This document shows, piece after piece, positions 23,011 through 33,750 of a DNA stretch of 64,000 nucleotides. This DNA is from Ichthyophis bannanicus (lineage: Eukaryota; Chordata; Amphibia; Gymnophiona; Ichthyophiidae): NCBI GenBank assembly GCA_033557465.1, contig CM066051.1, positions 98,867,026-98,931,025 on the forward strand, given 5' to 3'. Made by a program: the position numbers and the translations under genes. Within the stretch, counting starts at the first letter, position 1, and each line of letters begins with the position of its first letter. A model generated the notes under the pieces. It saw only the letters and a program-made list of their open reading frames with translations, ran no database searches and was not told the origin of the DNA.

Positions 23011-24769
23011 AATGACTACTCATGTGTGGCATTTCGATGGTTGCTATTCTGAGAGTATATGCCACGGACCGATGCTGCGCACTTTCACAGATTTACATGC
23101 ATGCTTCACAGAGTATGGCCCAGCGTGCGCACAATACAGAGTCATTTAGACCTGCAGTAGAGCCGCTGCAAGTGACCGTAGCTTCATTTAAGCTCTTTTG
23201 CGGCCATTTATGTGCAGATTTGACTTTTACAGCATACCCTTAAATCTAGTCCCCATGTATAGAATGGCCCCGTAGGTACAGGCTTATGGGGAGAGTTTGT
23301 ATCTGTATGTGTCCCACGTAACTGTATATGGACTATACGTGTGCATCGTTGCACACAGAGAACCTGAACCTTATTCACAGCACATATCCTGCACATGCTA
23401 TATTAGTGTAACTTGGAGATGGAGTTACTGGGACCTCCGAGACATGATGATTCCCCCTTATGGGGTTCTTATTTCAGACAAGTTAGGGGGAGGGAGCACA
23501 TCCCTCGCCCTGCTCTTTTAACATAATGCGAATTCACCTTGGCCGTAAGCAAAGGACACCAGCTGCTTCATTTAGGAAACTGCCTTCCCTCGCCCCACTG
23601 GAAGGGTAACAGCAGATTTTGCTTTTCCTGCAGCCATCTCTGGGGAAGGAGGGCAGGACAGGCTCTTAGATCTTCTGTGCCCAAACATGCCCCCAGGTAC
23701 TAACAGGAGCAGGTGTTCAAAGTTCAGGAAGGCAACCCTCCCAGGGACATCTTATTATTTTACATGTAGGGCTACCTTAGAGGATGTCTGGAAGGACAAG
23801 CTGGTATTGTCAGGAAGATGCAGGGCTTATAAAAGCCAGGATTCCCATGTTCCCACTTTCCAGGAAGATAAAAGCAGGGCTGGCTCACTGGTCACTCCAC
23901 GTCTACGTGAATGTGCATGGTGGAGGTGGTTAGTCATATTGTTGAGTAATACTATCCCTATAGCAGCTTTACTAGGTCACTAGGTTATGGGCTGTTGATT
24001 TTGTTCTAAGTTGTGGCTCCTTTACTGTACTTTCCTTTTCCCTTTTGTCTGGGGCTCGCTGCTCTCCCTCATACAATGTGCTTTCGCCCCTTCTTTAGGA
24101 ACCCTCATGTTGGGCCTTTAAGAAACACTGGAACCTAGAATCTGGTGGTAAGGAAGTGGGATCACGGGACCGTCTGATCGCTGCCCAAGATCTGCATTGC
24201 CTTGTAGTGTTGAAATGGCTTCTGGCATTGCCACAGGAACCCAGAAGACCAGCCTATTGGCAGCTGGCTGGATATGGGAAAGGAAGGGAGGGAGGAGTGC
24301 CAGGTGTTGCTTTAAAAAGGAGGAGAAAGTTCATTGAAGGAAGAAGCGGTAGCCTACAGGCAGTCATGCCCTGTGGCTGGCCACTGGGGGAGGTTCTGGG
24401 CAGCGTGGGTGAGACTAAGGGAGCGACTTTTCTGATTGCACTCTTGGGCATGCTTCTATCTGCAGACTTTGCCGGATTTTAAACGCTTACCCCCACTTGC
24501 ACCTGCTTTTCAGCAACGCATAATTTTCAGGATTAGTTTACACACAGGCACTGAAATTTCCAGAAGTATGCAAGGAAATACCCCGTTGACCCCAATTTCC
24601 AGATCACTCTCTCACTCTGGGTGAACTTAAGCACATACAGGCAAGTTTATAAACCCATTTTCCTTTTATCCACAGGAGTGGATCCTGATCACCTCCTGTG
24701 TGTTTCCCTGCGAAGTCCCCTAGGCACATGCTAGTCCCCAGTTGTATTTTCTGCCTTGACTAGACTAAG

Positions 24770-24850
24770 CTCTGATGAGCAGGGACCGTCTCTTACATGT
24801 CTCTGTACAGTGCTACGTACACCTCAGAGCACTCTACAAATGATCAGTAG
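24770..24850 (-). repeat. Dispersed repeat copy, 'tagcgctacaagg' family, reversed
   Basis: Reads ctctgatgagcagggaccgt, ctcttacatgtctctgtaca, then gtgctac and actctacaaatg, the reverse complement of the 7770 and 10648 copies. Confidence 0.7.
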
Positions 24851-25439
24851 TAGTGGTGGAAGTGCATTTGAGAATTTCCCTTTAAGAAGACAGACTAAAT
24901 GAGCGATTACTCTTTGCTGCCATCGTTTCTAGAATGCTGGATAGTCAAACATTTCTAATATTAGCTTTCGCTCACTTGGAGGGGAATTTCATCACCTATC
25001 TGTGCTTGTGCCTTATATAATAGGCTCCTAGAGCAGAGCTGGGGTGATGTTGCAATGTAGACTTGTATTGTGTAAAACAGGCTTGTACACACACAGAGTA
25101 TATGCACACGTTTGTGCCTTCAAAGAGGCTTACTACTGAGGTCCTTTATAGAGGCGTCTAGACACACGTGCTGCCTTCATAAGATAGGGATAAAACGGGC
25201 ACTAGTGGGCGATTCCCATAGGCACACTGTTATAAAGTGATCATCAGTGTGCATTTAAGGGCACAGGGGACAGTATTCAGCGGTGACGGCAGCGCTGTTA
25301 AAACAGCTGATATTCAATTTCTGGCCAGATAGCACTATAGCAGCAACATTTACCACTGCTCAGTTAGCTAAAGCAGCTAAAGCTAAATGAGCCTTTATTC
25401 TCCTAACTTTAGCTGCTGCCGCCAAATTTTAACAACAAG

Positions 25440-26770
25440 GCAGCTTACAATAAAAGAAAGGAGAAGAAATGGAAACGGAACTCCAATTAAAATAGTAAAA
25501 TCGGGCAGACAAGGGTAAAAAGGGGATAGTTGGGGAGGAGACTAACAGGCAATTGTGCTATCTGGGGAAGAGGAAAAAGCAGCATAAAACAAGTGGGTCC
25601 TCTGGTAGGAAGGTTCCAAGTGGAGATCAGGGGGGGGGGGGTTATGCCAAGGTTTAGGGGCCACAAAAAAAGAAGGCAGCAAATCAAGTCTAGCCTGGGA
25701 GGCAGGAAGCAAAAGCAATTGATTTTTAAGGAGGGACCAAAGAATACGATGAGGGGTGTGGAGCAAGATGTCAGAAGCAAGATAAGGAGGGGAATTGGGG
25801 TGAAGAACTTTATGGACCAGAATCGAGATTTTGGACAGAATTTGGTACTAAATAGTGAGCTACTGGTGTTCCATGTGGAGGGGCGTGATATGGTTGAATT
25901 TAGAAGCATGAGAGAGAAATCCGGACAACTGAGTTCTAAAGAATTTGCAGTCTGTTGACTTCATATCTAGGGAGGCTGGCCCAGTGTGCAGCGGCGGCCA
26001 AGAAAGCAAATAGAATGCTAGGTATCATAAGGAAAGGAATGGAAAATAAAACACAGGATATTATAATGCCTCTGTATCGTTCCATGGTACGACCGCACCT
26101 TGAATATTGTGTGCAATTCTGGTCGTCGTATCTTAAAAAGGATATAGCGTTATTAGAAAAGGTTCAGAGAAGAGCCACCAAAATGGTAAAGGGGATGGAA
26201 GGCTACTCCTATGAAGAGAGGCTAAAAAGATTAGGGCTCTTCAACCTGGAAAAGAGACGGCTGAGGGGAGATATGATAGAAGTCTATAAATTAATGAACG
26301 GAGTGGAATGGGTAAACGTAGATCGATTGTTTACGCTATCAGAATATAGAAAGACTAGGGGACATGTAATGAAGCTACAGGGTAAACTATTTAAGACAAA
26401 TAAGAGAAAATATTTTTTCACTCAACGTGTAATCAAACTCTGGAATTTGTTACCTGAGGATGTAGTAAAGGCTGTTAGTGTAGCTGGGTTTAAAAAAGGT
26501 TTGGACAAGTTCCTGGAGGAAAGGTCCATAAACCATTATTAAGAAGGGACCCAGGATATCAATGCTTGACCCAGTACAAGCATTGTGGAACCTGTCTCTT
26601 TTGGGGAAACTGCTAGGTACGTATGACCTAGATTGGCCACTGTTGGAAACAGGATACTGGGCTTGATGGACCTTGGTCTGACCCAGTATGGCATATCTTA
26701 TATTCTTAATAGCATTACAGTAATCAAGGTTGGAGATAACTGGGCAGTGGCTGAATATTGCTTCTGTGGT
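25440..26770 (+). repeat. Dispersed repeat split by a CR1 insertion
   Basis: Left part (25440-25976) contains agaactttatggaccagaat and gtgatatggttgaatttaga. The right part (26709-26770) resumes with gcattacagtaatcaaggtt. The two parts are separated by CR1 sequence. Phrases of the same style occur at 10745-11110 and 37745-38425. Confidence 0.45.
25977..26708 (+). mobile_element. CR1 LINE, 3' end with C-terminal RT coding
   Basis: An open frame to 26542 encodes the C-terminal third of a CR1 pol ([20 protein letters not shown], then [59 protein letters not shown]). This region follows the RT domain in CR1/jockey elements. The 3' UTR holds gggcttgatggaccttggtc, tgacccagtatggc and a tcttatattctta end, typical of CR1 3' termini. 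The copy is 5'-truncated, as is usual for CR1. It is very similar to the copy at 28428-29316, so both are fairly young. It is inserted in an older dispersed repeat. Confidence 0.9.
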
Positions 26771-27079
26771 GCTGCACCCGGAATACCCCAGTGTTAAGTG
26801 GCTAGCATCGGGGCATCTAGCGGTGTTATAGGGGAGTCTTCACTGGCACATACTGGCTATGCAGCACTGAATATTCCACTTGCCGCAGTCAATGCACTTA
26901 GGAGGTCTGCTAAGTGCATTCGTCACTTAATATGGCCCCTATGGTTTCCAGTCCTGCACTTTTACTGGATCAGTCTGGAAAGTCTGATGTGATGCCTATA
27001 TGTAAATAGTTTCCCCGGTTTTACCCAAGTTTAAGCACCTGTTCTTTGTAAATGCGGAGCAGATTCCGGCACCGTATAA

Positions 27080-27152
27080 GCTTTCTGTTGTCATGTAAAC
27101 CGCACTGATGTTGAATAGCGCGGTATAAAAGAGACTGTAAATAAATAAAAAA
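27080..27152 (+). repeat. SINE/LINE 3' tail fragment
   Basis: catgtaaaccgcactgatgt, tgaatagcgcggtataaaag, then taaataaataaa. Reverse complement of the 21041 and 27808 tails, hence the same family. Confidence 0.65.
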
Positions 27153-27439
27153 TAAGTGGGGTGGGATGGGGGTGGGGGTGGGGGAGGGGGGTGATCATAA
27201 CTGCTGAGTTTTTCAGCATCTCAAGGAGGGCCTTGGGACATGAGTTAATTTGCAGGAAGGCATAATGGTGAAGGTTTGCCTAAGGTGCAGCCCTGTCCAA
27301 ATAAAGTGAACAGCACAAACTTGTCGTCTTGACTTTTGGGCTGATGCAGAAAGCTGGCTCTGAAGTCGTACACTATTAACTCTGTAGGCCTCCTATGCAG
27401 TGCACCGATAGCGCGCGACTTCAGCGCTGACATGCAGAA

Positions 27440-27680
27440 AGGGGCACATATGCAAATTAGCCATGTGTTAAACTATAGTGCAAAGGGCAGCATTAAACTG
27501 GGAGAGCACACCAAACGCACGCACACAGTGCACATGTTTAACATGCTCTCCTAGAGAAAGAGGGGTACCATGCGGCTAATTTGCATATGCACCCCATCAG
27601 GGGCTTTTCTCGATGCCTGGATCATCTGAGGGTAAGTTTGACACTTCACCTTAGATGATCCAGGCATCAGGGAAAGCACC
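27440..27680. repeat. Nested inverted repeats (possible MITE)
   Basis: Pair 1: 27441-27462 (ggggcacatatgcaaattagcc) with 27573-27594, one or two mismatches. Pair 2: 27612-27631 (gatgcctggatcatctgagg) with 27649-27668, one mismatch and a 17 nt loop. Pair 2 extends imperfectly outward by about 12 bp. Both could form cruciforms. No transposase or clear target-site duplication seen. Confidence 0.6.
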
Positions 27681-27807
27681 GAATGCCATCAAATTTCTAT
27701 CAAGCGGCAAGTGCCCCAAACAGAAACCAAATCAGCCCTGATCCCCCACTCAATTCAAAATAACCCTGGTGGCCCTGAACCTCCCACACCCTCCTGGTAC
27801 CTTTACA

Positions 27808-27905
27808 ATTTATTTATTTATTTACATTTCTTTTATACCGCGCTATTAAGATCAGTGCAGTGCACAATGAACAGAAACAAGCCACATTGAGTTTACAATG
27901 GAGCA
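27808..27905 (-). repeat. SINE/LINE 3' tail fragment
   Basis: (ATTT)n, then ttcttttataccgcgctatt and gatcagtgcagtgcacaatg. Same family and orientation as 21041. Confidence 0.6.
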
Positions 27906-28287
27906 GGAGTGTTGCCTATGTGCTTCCGCTCTGCCATATTGAAAAATGGTGACACCTGACCCCATGTGGTGCATCCTGGGAATTACCAGGCGGGGTCAGA
28001 CTGCCATATGACAGTCTGACCCCACCCAGGGATTCTCAGGACGTGCCGTGCATGGCTAGGCGCTGCTGCTTTTCAAGATTGTGCAGGAGCGGGATCATGT
28101 GGGCAATGCTCCCGCTCCATTGTAAAGGTGCCAGGAGGTTTATTTTTAATTGGGTGGGGAAAACCCCTGATGCCATCAAAATACTGTTGGGGGCATGCGC
28201 AAAATGTATAAGCCACCTCAGACCCAAGCGTAGAGATATTAGCATTTCGGCTGGTTGCATAATCCTCTTCGTGTTTCTCTGCATCAG

Positions 28288-28427
28288 GCATGTTGTTGTT
28301 GTTGTTGTTGTTAAGTGCTGTCGAGTCGGAGTCGACTCATGGTGACCCTCTGGATAGCTATCCTAAATTGTGTTCGGTCTTAAGTCAGGCGGCTCATTGT
28401 TGACAGACTGGTACCCGTAGCTGCTGT
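28288..28427 (-). mobile_element. BovB copy 1, 3' terminal block with (TTG)n/(AAC)n tail
   Basis: Plus-strand reading: (TTG)n at 28288-28311, then aagtgctgtcgagtcggagt, cgactcatggtgaccctctg and ggctcattgttgacagactg. The same order occurs at 62604-62735. RTE elements end in short microsatellite tails, as seen here. Confidence 0.9.
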
Positions 28428-29316
28428 CAAAATGGCAGATGAAATTTAATGTGGACAAGTGAAAGGTTATGCAGCTAGGGAAGAACAACCCAAACTATGG
28501 TTACACGATGCAAGGTTCCACATTAGGAACCACCACCCAGGAAAAAGATTTAGGCGTCATTGTGGATACCATGTTAAAACCCTCGGCCCAGTGTGCAGCG
28601 GCGGCTAAGAGAGCAAATAGAATGCTAGGTATGATAAGGAAAGGAATGGAAAATAAAACAAAAGATATTATAATGCCTCTATATCGTTCCATGGTGAGAC
28701 CGCACCTTGAATACTGTGTGCAATTCTGGTCGCCGTATCTTAAAAAGGATATAGCGATTTTAGAAAAGGTACAGAGAAGAGCCACCAAAATGGTAAAGGG
28801 GATGGAAGGATACTCCTATGAAGAAAGGCTAAAAAGGTTAGGGCTCTTTAACCTGGAAAAGAGACGGCTGAGGGGAGATATGATATTAGTCTATAAATTA
28901 ATGAACGGAGTGGAACGGGTAAACGTAGATCGATTGTTTACCTTATCAGAATATAGAAAGACTAGGGGACATGCAATGAAGCTACAGGGTAAACTATTTA
29001 AGACTAATAAAAGAAAATATTTTTTCACTCAACGTGTAATCAAACTCTGGAATTTGTTACCGGAGGATGTAGTAAAGGCTGTTAGTGTAGCTGTGTTTAA
29101 AAAAGGTTTGGACAAGTTCCTGGAGGAAAGGTCCATAAACCACTATTAAAAAGTGACCGAAGATATCAATGGTTGACCCAGTACAAGCATTGTGGAACTT
29201 GTGTCTCTTGGGGAAACTGCTAGGTACATATGACCTAGATTGGCCACTGTTGGAAACAGAATACTGGGCTTGATGGACCTTGGTCTGACCCAGTATGGCA
29301 TATCTTATGTTCTTAT
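28428..29316 (+). mobile_element. CR1 LINE 3' fragment nested in BovB
   Basis: Begins caaaatggcagatgaaattt, which encodes the post-RT part of CR1 pol (WQMKFNVDK, a stop where Cys would be usual, [14 protein letters not shown], then [32 protein letters not shown] and [10 protein letters not shown]). The main open frame runs to 29149. The 3' UTR has gggcttgatggaccttggtc and ends tcttatgttcttatg. It sits between BovB blocks. About 10 bp of BovB (tattctttcg in copy 2) is missing or replaced at the junction. No clean target-site duplication is visible, as is common for CR1. Confidence 0.92.
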
Positions 29317-29661
29317 GATCCAACTCATTGCTGGCCTTCCTCTTTTGCGTTGACCTTCTATCTTGCCAAGCATAATGTCTTTCTCTAATGATCTCTCTCT
29401 TCGCATGATGTGTCCAAAGTATGAAAGTCGAAGTCTTGTCATCTGAGCTTCTAAAGAAAGCTTAGGTTTGATCTCCTCTAGTACCGACTGGTTTGTTCTT
29501 CGGGCAGTCCATGGTATACACAGTATTCGCCGCCAGCACCATAATTCAAAGGCATCAATTTTCTTCCTGTCTATCTTTTTCACTGTCCAGCTTTCACATC
29601 CATATGATGTTATTGAAAATACCATGGCTTGAACAAGTCGAATCTTTGTATGGAGAAAGAC
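29317..29661 (-). pseudogene. BovB copy 1, RT C-terminal segment
   Basis: Encodes (minus) TKIRLVQAMVFSITSYGCE, then WTVK, KIDAFELWCWRRILCIPW, TARRTNQSVLEEIKP, LRLSYFGHIMRR and EGQRKRGRPAM. This is the region after the RT core conserved across RTE elements. It continues the reading frame that stops at 35292 on the other side of the DIRS insertion. It ends where CR1 interrupts the 3' end. Confidence 0.9.
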
Positions 29662-29822
29662 TTCTCCAGGACCAAGCAGGAAGTCAGTCCTCACATATGG
29701 GTGACGTCGGCGCCGACGGAGCCCTCGCGGAGCAATTTTCCCCAGCTTTCAAAGAAAGCCTTTGGGAATTGCAGCGCGCATGCGCGGTCCTCTTCCCGCC
29801 CAAGGGTGCCATCTTGCTCAGT
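29662..29822 (+). repeat. DIRS left inverted terminal repeat
   Basis: From ttctccaggaccaagcagga to gccatcttgctcagt. Reverse complement matches 35106-35264 nearly throughout. Differences cluster in the outer 30 bp (ccaagcaggaagtcag here, versus gcagcaggaatcag read from the right end) plus one base near 29722. It contains the palindromic gtcggcgccgac. Confidence 0.95.
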
Positions 29823-30060
29823 CTTCTTTTTTCCGCGGAGCCCTACAGACGTTGTTTGTGAATCCCCGCAGAAAAGTTGATTATTTCTCTTTTTTTCTCT
29901 CGGTTTCGACGCCGGTTCTTTTCCCGCCCGGACTCGCGACGCCGGTTGCGAGTCCATTCTTTATTTTTTGTTTTTTTGTCCTTCGTGACAGATTTCGCGC
30001 CTTTTTACTTTTTCACTGGCAGCCCGGTCTTTCGACCTCGCAGGGGCCCTTTTTCCCCCG

Positions 30061-31837
30061 ATGGCTGCCAGCGGGTTTAAAAAGTGTGACCTCTGTAAGA
30101 AACTCATGTCTCTTACAGACACACATGACTTCTGCCTCCGCTGCCTCGGACCCGATCATGACCCGATGATCTGTGGTCCGTGTGGCAAAATGTCCTAAAA
30201 AGCGTTGAGGAGTCGGCAGCATCAGCGGGAACGGATCTTCTCTGACTCCGGCCGGGCTCGGACCTCGTCAGAGGCTTCGACGTCTCGGAACTCTGGTCTT
30301 GAGCATCGTCGAAGTTCCTCTGAAAGGGGGTCTCCTACCCGGGAACATCATCGGAAGAAGAAACCCGCGAGGGCAGGATCGGTGGATGCTCCGGGTTCCT
30401 CGAGGGCCAGGTCGCATAGCCCCGATTCCTGTCCCGGGTCCTCGGAGGTGGAGAGACCTTCAAAACATCCTCGTCTCGAGATGGACTTGCCTGCTCACGT
30501 GAGTACTGTTGTCCTCGTAGACTTGCCTCCGAAGGAGCCGCTGTCGGGGCCCGAGTCGGGGGCTGCTGGGTCTCCTGAGCTCGGACTCAGGTTGACGGCC
30601 TTGGAGAGCAGTCTGACTGCCTTCATGGACCAGCAGCGGGCATTGATCGCTGGCCTCGCCGGTGCTTCTGCCCTGACCGCCGGGACGTCGACCTCCAAGT
30701 CAACCCCGGAGACCGAGCCGATCCTCGAGTCCATGAGGGCTCAAGTCGATCCTCGGTCGCGGTCTCCTTCGGCCTCCCGTTCGGGACCGAGGTCGTCGAC
30801 GCCGACTCCCTCGGCGTCGGGGCAGATGGCATCAATGCCCGCCCGACCGGAGCCGCTCGACTCCTCCTCCAAGGAGTCGGCCTGGGAATCCGAGGACGAA
30901 GAGTCACCTGGTTCCTGACAGAGAAGGAAGAGAACTCGATGCCCTCCAATATGACTCTCCCCCAAAGGAGGCCTTTATTGTACCGGTTCTTCCGATGCTG
31001 GAACGACTTCTCTTCCGCATGTGGGAGAGCCTGGCGTCGTCGCCGGTATTAAGCAAGTGGGTCGATTCCATTTATCGAGTCCGCAAGAGCCCCGGCTTCC
31101 AAAAGGCACAACTACCGCACCATTCCATGGTGGTGGAATCGGCCATGCATAGACTTAAGAGTCAAAAAATGCACTCCTTGGTGCCCCCCGGTAGGGAGGC
31201 CCGAAGCCTGGATGCCCTCGGTAGGAAGTGTTTCCAGGGCTCTATGCTTGCTTGTCGGGTCCAGACCTACCAGCTCTACATGGGCATGTATCTCCGGGAC
31301 CTGGCTAAAGAAATAGCCGGGTTCTCTGCTGGTCTCTCTGACGAACCTTTGCAGAGGTTCCAAACCTTGTCAACTGGTATTCGAGAGTGCTCGAAGTTTA
31401 TCTCTCGAGCAGCCTACGATGGTTTTGAGGCATCGGCTCGAGTAGCCGCAGCCGGCATCGGTGGACACCGCCAGGCTTGGCTTCAGTCGTCCGACCTCGA
31501 GCCATGGGTGCAGGACAAGTTGGTCGATGTCCCCTGCCGAGGTGAAAACCTCTTTGGCAAGCCCATGGATGAGAAGGCTGCACAGATCGAGACCGAGACT
31601 CTCACCAGGACTCGTCTCTCAAGGAAGACCTCTGCCCCTTCTCAGAAGAAGAAGGGCTCGGGGAAAAAGCCCTTTTACCCGAGGAAGGCGGCTGCCTATA
31701 AATACTACCCTCAGTATCAGGCCTCCGCAACTCCCCCACAGGGGAAGCAGGCCAAGGAACGGGGTAATGGGTCCCGTAGGCTGCAAGCCCCCAAGCCTGC
31801 ACCACCGGCCCCTGCTCAGCAGGGTGGGGGGTTTTGA
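30061..31837 (+). pseudogene. DIRS gag-like region (two lesions)
   Basis: Starts at ATG 30061 with a zinc-knuckle-like N-terminus (CDLCKK, then HDFCLRCLGPDHD and CGPCGKM), a known feature of DIRS-type gag proteins. A TAA at 30196-30198 follows. The same frame then stays open to 30918 with a Ser/Arg/Pro-rich low-complexity stretch (SDSGRARTSSEAS...). The C-terminal half (residues such as LLFRMWESLASSPV, FISRAAYDGFEASARVA, LVDVPCRGENLFGKP, then a basic KKKGSGKKPFYPRKA tail) is in the next frame, 30920-31837. One frameshift near 30905-30918 is therefore needed in addition to the stop. Total length would be about 590 codons. The likely role is a nucleic-acid-binding structural protein. The role is inferred from position and the zinc-knuckle motif. 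Confidence 0.8.
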
Positions 31838-33750
31838 CTTCCTCAGCATAGCCTCTCCCCCTCAGCTGGTTTCTCTCAGCACAGGAGGCCGGCTGGTCCA
31901 CTTTGCCCAAAGGTGGTCCAACATCACCACAGATGCCTGGGTACTTCACATAGTTCGGGAGGGCTATCTCCTTCACTTTCATCAGGTACCTCCCTCCTAC
32001 TTTCCAGGGGAGCCTCCGAGACTCCCTCTGCACAAGGACTTACTCCTTCAGGAGTTAGCAAGTCTCCTTCAGGAACAGGCTGTGGAACCGGTGCCCCACC
32101 ACCTGAAGGGTCAAGGGTTTTACTCCAGGTACTTTCTAATACCAAAAAGAACAGGAGGCCTCAGACCCATCCTGGACTTGCGAAACCTCAACAAGTTCCT
32201 TGCAAAGGAAAAGTTCAAGATGCTTACCCTTGGAATCCTGCTGCCCTACCTCCAGCAGGGAGACTGGCTATGCTCCTTGGATCTAAAGGATGCGTATACT
32301 CATATCCTTATTCATCCAGACCACAGACAATATCTCAGGTTTGTTGTGGGAGGAAATCATTACCAGTACAGAGTACTGCCCTTTGGCCTATCCTCCGCCC
32401 CCAGGGTGTTCACCAAATGCCTGGCAGTGGTGGCGGCCTATCTAAGACTTCAAGGTCTTTTTGTGTTCCCATACCTGGACGACACGCTCATCAGAGCCCA
32501 GTCTTCCCAAGAGGCCACTCAGGCCACTCATCGCACTATGACTCTACTCCAGCACTTGGGATTTGTCATAAACTTCGCAAAGTCCACTTTGCTCCCCTCT
32601 CAGAATCTCGAATTCATCGGCGCCAGGTTGGACACTCTTCAGGCGCGGGCCTTCCTCCCTCTGGAGAGGGCCAAGCGGCTCATGGATCTCGCCAGCCACT
32701 TTCACAGCAATGCCCTGGTCTCGGCCAGGCAATTTTTGAGGCTGCTCGGTCATATGGCTTCCACGGTCCATGTGACCCCCAATGCCCGCCTGAACATGCG
32801 ACCTGCGCAATGGTGCCTTCGCTCACGATGGCATCAGGCCACTGGGAGCCTAGCGGACTCCGTACAGATCTCCGACCAGCTGGTCTCCTCTCTGCAATGG
32901 TGGCTTCATCTCCCAAACCTAGTACTAGGGGTGACTTTTCAGCCCCCTCCGCATTCTCAGGTCCTGACGACCGATGCTTCTCTCCTGGGTTGGGGAGCAC
33001 ACTGCCAAGGGACATGTACTCAAGGTCTCTGGACTCCTTGGGAATCTGCTCAGCAGATAAACTTCCTGGAGCTCAGAGCCATCCGCCTAGCGCTCAAAGC
33101 ATTCCCTCACCTGATTTCTCACCAGTCGGTGCTGGTACAGACAGGACAATCAGGTTGCAATGTTCTACGTGAACAAACAAGGCGGAACAGGCTCCTTCCT
33201 TCTCTGTCAGGAGGCACAGAAACTATGCTCTTGGGCCGTCCACCACGGCATCATCCTCAAAGCTGTCTATCTCCCAGGTCAAGAAAATTACCTGGCCGAC
33301 AGGCTCAGCAGGATCTTCCAGCCACACGAGTGGAGATTGGATCCGATGGTGGTTCAATGGATCTTTCTCAAGTGGGGCCTCCCCACCATGGATCTGTTTG
33401 CCAGTCCTCTGAACCGGCAACTTCCCAGATTCTGCTCCCGACAACCGCATCCTCTCCAAGTAGCGGTGGATGCTTTTCTGATTCCATGGTCCACAGGCCT
33501 CTTATATGCCTTTCCTCCCATGCCGCTAGTGTCTCGGACACTCTTCAAGGTTCTCAGAGACAAAGCCTCGATGATCCTAGTGGCTCCCCGGTGGCCGAGA
33601 CAACCTTGGTTCCCACTTCTAATGCAGCTGGCGGTGGACACCCCTCTTCCTCTGGGGTTTCAGCCCGACCTCCTGTCACAGGATCAGGGGACTCTCCTGC
33701 ACCCCAACCTCCGGTCCCTTCATCTGATGGCCTGGCTGCTGAAAGGGTAG
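31838..33750 (+). pseudogene. DIRS reverse transcriptase / RNase H / DAM-like region (one frameshift)
   Basis: RT motifs in frame 3: GGLRPILDLRNLNKFL, the catalytic Asp in SLDLKDAY (about 32280), LPFGLSSAPRVF, YLDD at 32472-32483, LEFIGARLD. RNase H begins LTTDASLLGWGAH and NFLELRAIRLAL. Then the frame changes near 33141-33147, and the rest is read in frame 1: DNQVAMFYVNKQGG, ENYLADRLSR, followed by LFASPLNRQLPRF, VDAFLIPW, LLYAFPP and ILVAPRWP. That last part matches the methyltransferase-like (DAM) segment reported in DIRS pols. The start is not certain. The same frame is open from 31461, but 31461-31837 overlaps gag and looks like an accidental extension. A single base change in length explains the shift. 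Confidence 0.9.
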
